Shown here piece after piece: positions 59,759-64,000 of a stretch of 64,000 nt of DNA. The stretch covers positions 62,001-126,000 of the forward strand of contig NZ_FNBU01000006.1 of NCBI RefSeq assembly GCF_900102435.1, read 5' to 3'. The DNA is from Sporolituus thermophilus DSM 23256. Its GTDB lineage: Bacteria; Bacillota; Negativicutes; Sporomusales; Thermosinaceae. The notes below the pieces were generated by a model, which worked only from the letters and a program-made list of their open reading frames with translations, was not told the DNA's origin and did no database searches. How positions within the stretch are numbered: the stretch's first letter is position 1; the number at the start of each line of letters is the position of its first letter. The position numbers and the translations under genes were made by a program.

Positions 59759-61162
59759 TTAGCTAATATCAATTACTTTACCTGGGTTCAGGATAAGGTT
59801 GGGATCAAGGGCTTGCTTGATGGCTTTCATCATTTTGAGTTCGACGGGATTGGCGAATTTCTCCAGCAGCTTAACCCGCTTGTAGCCGATGCCGTGTTCG
59901 CCGGACAGTTTGCCGCCCAGGTTGTAAACCAGGGTATATAGTTCTTCCTGGACAAGCGGCAAGATGCGATCCCAGTCGTCGTCACTCATTTTATCTTTGA
60001 GAATATTAACATGGATGTTGCCGTCGGCGGCATGGCCGGCGCAATGCATGGTCACGCCGTGTTTGCGGCCAATGGCAGCGATTTGCTCGACGGCTTTGGG
60101 AATTTCACTCATGGGGACGACGATGTCTTCCATAGAAAAGACCAGGCTGCGGGCGCGGTCGGCTTCGGCGAAGGCCTTGCGCGCTTTCCAGATTTTCGCC
60201 GGATCAGCGACCAGTACGGCCATGGCGCCGTTTTCGGTACACAGTTCGTCAATGGTGGCCGCTTGTTCTTCAAGTTGTTCTTCGTTTTCGCCTTCGAGCT
60301 TGATGATAATATAGTAGCCGTTGTCACTGTGGGGCTGTTTTTCCCGCAAAAATTCCTCGCAGCATTTGATGGTTTCATTATCCATAAATTCCACGCAGGT
60401 AGGCGTGATGCCGGCGGCCATGATTTTTGGCACGACCCCGATTGCGGTAGCGAGGTCAGGGAATACGGCCAGCAGGTCAATCTGTTCCTTGGGAAGCGGC
60501 ATCAGCTTCAGATATATCTTGGTGATGACGCCCAGGGTGCCTTCTGAGCCAATAATCAGGTTGACGAGGCTATAGCCGGTGGAATCTTTCATGCATTTAC
60601 CGCCCAGGGTGACAATTTCCCCTTCCGGAGTGACAATCTCCAGGCCGTATATTTGACGGCGGGTGGTACCGTATTTGACCGCCTTATTGCCGCCCGCATT
60701 GGTGGCGACATTGCCGCCGATGAAGGAACTGTCGCCGCTGCAGGGATCGCCGGCATAGAGATACCCGGCGGCGTTGGCCGCTTTTTGCACCGCCTCGGTG
60801 GTTACGCCCGGCTCGACGACCATAAACATATTAACGGTATCAATTTCCAAAATTTTATTCATCCGCTCCAAGGACAGGACGATGCCGCCTTTAAATGGCA
60901 CGGCGGCACTGGCCAGGCCGGTGCCTGCGCCCCGCGGGACAACGGGTATGCGCTCGCGGTTGGCAAGTTTGATGATTTCGGCGATTTCCGCCGCATTGGC
61001 CGGCAGGACCACTGCTTCCGGCATTTTCACATATTTGGGGTCGGTTACCTCGTCGTGGGAATAGGGCTCCATCTTCTCGGGGCTGGTCCAGACATACTTC
61101 TCCCCGACGATTTTTTTCAGCTCAGCAATTACAGTCTCGCTTACCGGATTGTAAGCGACCAT
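59759..61162 (-). CDS. FAD-linked oxidase (GlcD / D-lactate dehydrogenase family)
   Basis: This 467-residue protein starts at ATG 61162 with gggaggg upstream. The PCMH FAD-binding domain shows PRGAGTGLASAAVP, VVEPGVTTEAVQ, GGNVATNAGGNKAVKYG and GSEGTLGVITKI. The C-terminal cap ends with LSGEHGIGYKR. The family oxidises 2-hydroxyacids such as glycolate or D-lactate, often with an Fe-S GlcF partner or an electron-transfer flavoprotein in anaerobes. No partner gene is adjacent, so the acceptor is unknown. Confidence 0.9.
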   Translation of the reverse strand: MVAYNPVSETVIAELKKIVGEKYVWTSPEKMEPYSHDEVTDPKYVKMPEAVVLPANAAEIAEIIKLANRERIPVVPRGAGTGLASAAVPFKGGIVLSLERMNKILEIDTVNMFMVVEPGVTTEAVQKAANAAGYLYAGDPCSGDSSFIGGNVATNAGGNKAVKYGTTRRQIYGLEIVTPEGEIVTLGGKCMKDSTGYSLVNLIIGSEGTLGVITKIYLKLMPLPKEQIDLLAVFPDLATAIGVVPKIMAAGITPTCVEFMDNETIKCCEEFLREKQPHSDNGYYIIIKLEGENEEQLEEQAATIDELCTENGAMAVLVADPAKIWKARKAFAEADRARSLVFSMEDIVVPMSEIPKAVEQIAAIGRKHGVTMHCAGHAADGNIHVNILKDKMSDDDWDRILPLVQEELYTLVYNLGGKLSGEHGIGYKRVKLLEKFANPVELKMMKAIKQALDPNLILNPGKVIDIS

Positions 61163-61316
61163 GCTTTTTCCCTCCCTCACACGGGTATAATCAATTAATT
61201 ATACCAATTGCTAAATTCAGTATAATCTTGCAGGGAAAATTTGTCTATAAGAATTTTTTATGAAGTGCGTAAAAATGAGTGATATAAACAAATGGTTTTG
61301 GCTGCTGGTTGCGATT

Positions 61317-63161
61317 TTATTTTTGTAGGTGATAAGGAATAGTAGCGACAATTACGTTTTCTTTTAAGATAAGCAGCGTCCGCAAAATCCAGCCGGTTTG
61401 GTTATGGAGCAGTCTGTGCCACCATTTTTTTGTTTCGAATTCCGGGATCAGGACGGTTATAAAATCAGACGGCGCCTTGGTTCTTTCAAGCTGTTCAATA
61501 TAATCCAGCAACGGCTTAATTACCAACCGGTAAGGAGAGTAAATAGTAACCAGGCGGATATCGGGATTCCATTTCTCCCATTTTTCTTTAAATTTACGGC
61601 CTGCTTCGTCATCGGTAGCAATGTGCACTGCCAGGATATCGGGACTAAGCGCTTTGGCGTACTGAAGTGATTGGGCTACCACGCGGGTAATACTGGCTAC
61701 TGGTACGATGATCAAGTTCTTAGCTTGGGTGGGGGTGCTGCAAGCTGGCAGGGTTGGTATATTCAGGCGGCAGCTGGAGCTGTTCTGACATATCGTTGTA
61801 GTGGTGGCGGATTTTTTTAAAAATATAAATCATTGTCGGAATGAAAATAAGCACCAGCCAGGCGCCATAAAAGAATTTGGTAATAGCGATGACCAAGACA
61901 ACGGTACCAGTGACGATGGCTCCTACCCCATTTAAAATTGCTCGCCTGGTCCAGCCTTTGCTTTTCTCGCGGCGCCAGTAAACAACCATACCGACTTGAG
62001 CAATGGTAAACGAAAGAAAGACGCCAATGGCATACAAAGAAATTAGATGTTCGGTGTTGCCGTGGAAAATAGTGATTAGCAGGCCGGCTATGACGCTGAG
62101 AAGAATTATTCCGGTGGAGAAGCTGAGCCGTTCGCCTCTGACGCCAAGATAACGGGGCATATAGCCATCCTTTGCTAAAATGGACAATAGGGGCGGCAGG
62201 CCGTTATAAGCCGTATTGGCCGCTAAATATAGCACTAACATGGTGGTAAATTGAACATAGTAATACGCCCAATTGCGGCCGAAGGTTAACTCAGCCACCT
62301 GCGAGAGCGCCGTAACATCAGGCGTCGGAATGATATGGTAATGCATAATCAAAAAGGAAATACCAGCAAACATGACCGCAAGGATTGCGACATCCAATAA
62401 GTTGTTATTGTTGCATTGCGGATTTCCGGTTTTTTGAACATCGGCACGCCGTTGGAAATAGCTTCCACACCAGTCATAGAACTGCAACCGGAGGCAAAGG
62501 CACGCAGGATCAGAAAGGCAACTGTCCAGTCCCATTGCTTAGCGGTAGATGCGGGCGGAATAAGCGGCGCCGGCTGCGTAAACGCCTGATAAACACCTGC
62601 CGCAATAAGCCCTAACATTCCCAGGATAAAAGCATACGTAGGAAAGACAAAAACATTGGATGATTCGCGCACGCCGCGCAGATTGATTAACATCAATATG
62701 CCAAATAACACGGCTAAATCAATTGTCACCGCATGGGGGGCTAACTGCGGGAAAGCAGATACGATCGCTTCCGTACCTGAGGAAATGCTCACTGCTACAG
62801 TAAGCGAATAATCGGCAAATAGGGCCGCTGCTGCCGTCAGGGCCGGCAATTCACCAAGGTTGTGGATGGCTACGGAGTAAGAACCGCCACCGCCGGGGTT
62901 AGCTTTGGCCACCTGTACATATGAAACAGTTACAATAGCCAGTAATACGAGGATAGCAAGGGCGACCGGCCCTATATAGCCATACGCTAATACCCCAGGG
63001 ATAGCAAGAGTAAGCATAATCTGTTCCGGGCCATAACCAACCGATGACAGGGCATCAGATGAAAAAATTGCCAGTGCCTTCCATTTTGGCAGCTTTTCGT
63101 GACTAAGCTCTCGATTATGCAGCGGTCTGCCAATTAGCAAACGCCTGATTTCACGCATCAT
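61317..63161 (-). pseudogene. kimA: KimA-like APC-family (potassium) permease, two frameshifts
   Basis: Three consecutive minus-strand frames together make one roughly 610-residue KimA/YdaO-type permease. The N-terminal part (63161 to about 62400) has SSDALSSVGYGPEQIML, NPGGGGSYSVA and ASGCSSMTGVEAISNGVPMF. The middle part (about 62400 to 61735, other frame) continues LLDVAILAVMFAGISF. The C-terminal part (61715-61317, original frame) is the cytoplasmic domain (LIIVPVASITRVVAQSL). One base appears missing near 62395-62402 and one C extra in the C5 run at 61731-61735. KimA imports K+ with protons. Recent decay or sequencing error are both possible, because no other damage is seen. Confidence 0.8.
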
Positions 63162-63374
63162 AAAACTATCAGCCTCCATTATACTCTTTATGGTTAACGT
63201 ACAGGCTTATCCTAAAAAATAAGGCCAATAGTTATTCCAGCTTTTGTAGGCCACCGCTGTGGCGGACAACAATAAGAAGTACATCGTATTTCGCGATTAG
63301 CCAAAGTATATCCTCATTTGTCCATATTTAATGTTCCCTCGCTCGGAATCAAATAATGGCGATTTAGCAAGTGT

Positions 63375-63449
63375 AAAAAAAGCAAACCGGTGCGTAAGCA
63401 ACCAGACCTTGCGGCCAAATGAGCCGCCCGGCTGTTACTCGCGTACCGG
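63375..63449 (-). terminator. possible terminator after the DUF2294 gene
   Basis: On the minus strand an imperfect stem (ccggtacgcgagtaac / gttgcttacgcaccgg with wobbles) encloses a smaller GC hairpin and is followed by TTTGCTTTTTTTA. It lies in the roughly 330-base gap between DUF2294 and the permease, where I see no gene. The permease may therefore have its own promoter. Confidence 0.5.
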
Positions 63450-63495
63450 CCTACAAATCGCCTAAGCTGTGCTGCTTCTGCGTTTTGTCCGCCAG

Positions 63496-63888
63496 CTATG
63501 CGTCCACTTTAGCTTTTTCTTCGTCGCGGAGCCGTTTTTCCAAATTTGTATCAAGAATATATATTTCCACCCGCTCGCCCGTTTTAGTGCTAATGTCACT
63601 GTGGCTGCTGACCACACGGCACCCGGTGAGGCGGGCCACCAGGTTTTCCGCTTCTTCGTTAAATGTCTCGCGCAGGATCTGCCGCATTTGTTTAACTACT
63701 TGCCGGCCTTTTTCGGTTTTGACAAGATGTGTTTCCTCGATAGTCAGAACGCCTTTTAGGCGGATTAAGACCATATCATCAATAATATAAGTCTTGGCTT
63801 CCGTAGGTCCGCGGCCAATGAGGCTGCGCTGAAACTTAATAAAGGCATCATTAATTTCGGCTTCCAACAGAGTTTTTTTTATAGCCAT
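63496..63888 (-). CDS. DUF2294 family protein
   Basis: This 130-residue protein starts at ATG 63888 behind ggagga. It is a compact alpha/beta protein: EINDAFIKFQRSLIGRGPTEAKTYI, VLIRLKGVLTIEETHLV, LTGCRVVSSHSDISTKTGERVEIYIL and a charged tail. DUF2294 is of unknown function and is common in Bacillota. The gene lies behind the 3' end of a c-di-AMP riboswitch with its terminator, suggesting a role in potassium or osmotic homeostasis. That link is inference. Confidence 0.85.
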   Translation of the reverse strand: MAIKKTLLEAEINDAFIKFQRSLIGRGPTEAKTYIIDDMVLIRLKGVLTIEETHLVKTEKGRQVVKQMRQILRETFNEEAENLVARLTGCRVVSSHSDISTKTGERVEIYILDTNLEKRLRDEEKAKVDA

Positions 63889-63909
63889 AACAACCGTTTC
63901 CTCCGTAAC

Positions 63910-64000
63910 ATAAAAAGAAAAGACCGCACGGTCTTTCGACCTCTTTGCTTTAGCCTACGAAGTTAGCTGTCGGGTTAGGATGGCAAGAGAGGTAAACATC
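63910..64000 (-). promoter_or_regulatory. c-di-AMP (ydaO) riboswitch, 3' part, with terminator
   Basis: On the minus strand the window opens inside a leader containing AACCCGACAGCTAACTTCGT followed by AGGCTAAAG (63986-63948). This matches the conserved 3' end of ydaO-class aptamers (CCCGACAGCUAAC, then CG, then AGGC and AUAAAG). A terminator stem aaagacc-gtgc-ggtcttt (63936-63919) with a T-rich tail follows, 20 bases before the DUF2294 start. The 5' two-thirds of the aptamer lie beyond the window. Confidence 0.78.

Noticed and set aside
63180-63495. A second c-di-AMP riboswitch directly before the KimA-like gene
   Set aside because: No ydaO core (CAGCUAAC...AGGC) is present; only an imperfect terminator and a weak repeat (ggcttatcctaaaaaataaggcc region) are visible.

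Overview
The window is a stretch of chromosome from an anaerobic, endospore-forming member of the Bacillota. It carries an alpha/beta small acid-soluble spore protein, a GerA/GerB/GerC germinant receptor operon, a SpoVD-like PBP with a PASTA domain, a DacF-type carboxypeptidase and a Spo0E-type phosphatase. It also carries formate-tetrahydrofolate ligase and NiFe-hydrogenase maturation genes, and Bacillota-type T-box, SAM-I and c-di-AMP RNA leaders. The high GC background and the Wood-Ljungdahl/hydrogenase flavour suggest a Sporomusaceae-like organism (Negativicutes). That is an inference from gene content, not something the sequence proves.

Left part (1-19.2 kb): the end of a TerC-type membrane protein, a secreted unknown, a SpoVD-like PBP and a PolX/PHP protein. 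Next come a spore protein on the minus strand and a one-carbon/hydrogenase operon (fhs, folD, maturation protease, hypA, hypB, spo0E-like, amidohydrolase). These are followed by MotB-like and CheR-like proteins, convergent dacF, an aminotransferase and a tryptophan-specific T-box driving a complete ECF transporter (S, A, A', T).

Middle (19.2-29.5 kb): tRNA-Val(CAC) followed by an accessory, partly AT-rich patch. It holds two RelE-type toxin-antitoxin pairs, a nucleotidyltransferase pair, an unknown gene, an SOS-boxed dinB operon and a decayed ADP-ribosylglycohydrolase. The sbcDC operon follows.

Glycan island (29.7-35.1 kb): seven tightly packed genes (GT-C membrane transferase, GT2, DUF2304, SMR-type small transporter, FemAB-like, methyltransferase, DUF3473-type deacetylase), AT-richer than the flanks. 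They look like a polyprenyl-linked sugar module with glycan or envelope modification functions.

Right part (35.1-64 kb): aldo/keto reductase, PHP phosphatase, SAM-I controlled metF, cupin, patatin and DUF2935 genes. Then the ger operon with a tiny fourth membrane gene, a solitary Dam-type methylase, a PutP-type symporter, an RMD1/DUF155 protein, addBA, a siroheme reductase, a divergent superoxide dismutase and a GlcD-type oxidase. A KimA-like permease broken by two opposite frameshifts and a DUF2294 gene sit behind the 3' end of a c-di-AMP riboswitch that is cut by the window edge.

The most notable observations are PolX and FolD proteins with lost catalytic residues, the SOS-boxed dinB operon, the tiny fourth ger gene, the glycan module, the AT-rich nucleotidyltransferase pair, and the three RNA-controlled loci. 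No CRISPR array, rRNA or complete insertion sequence was seen.
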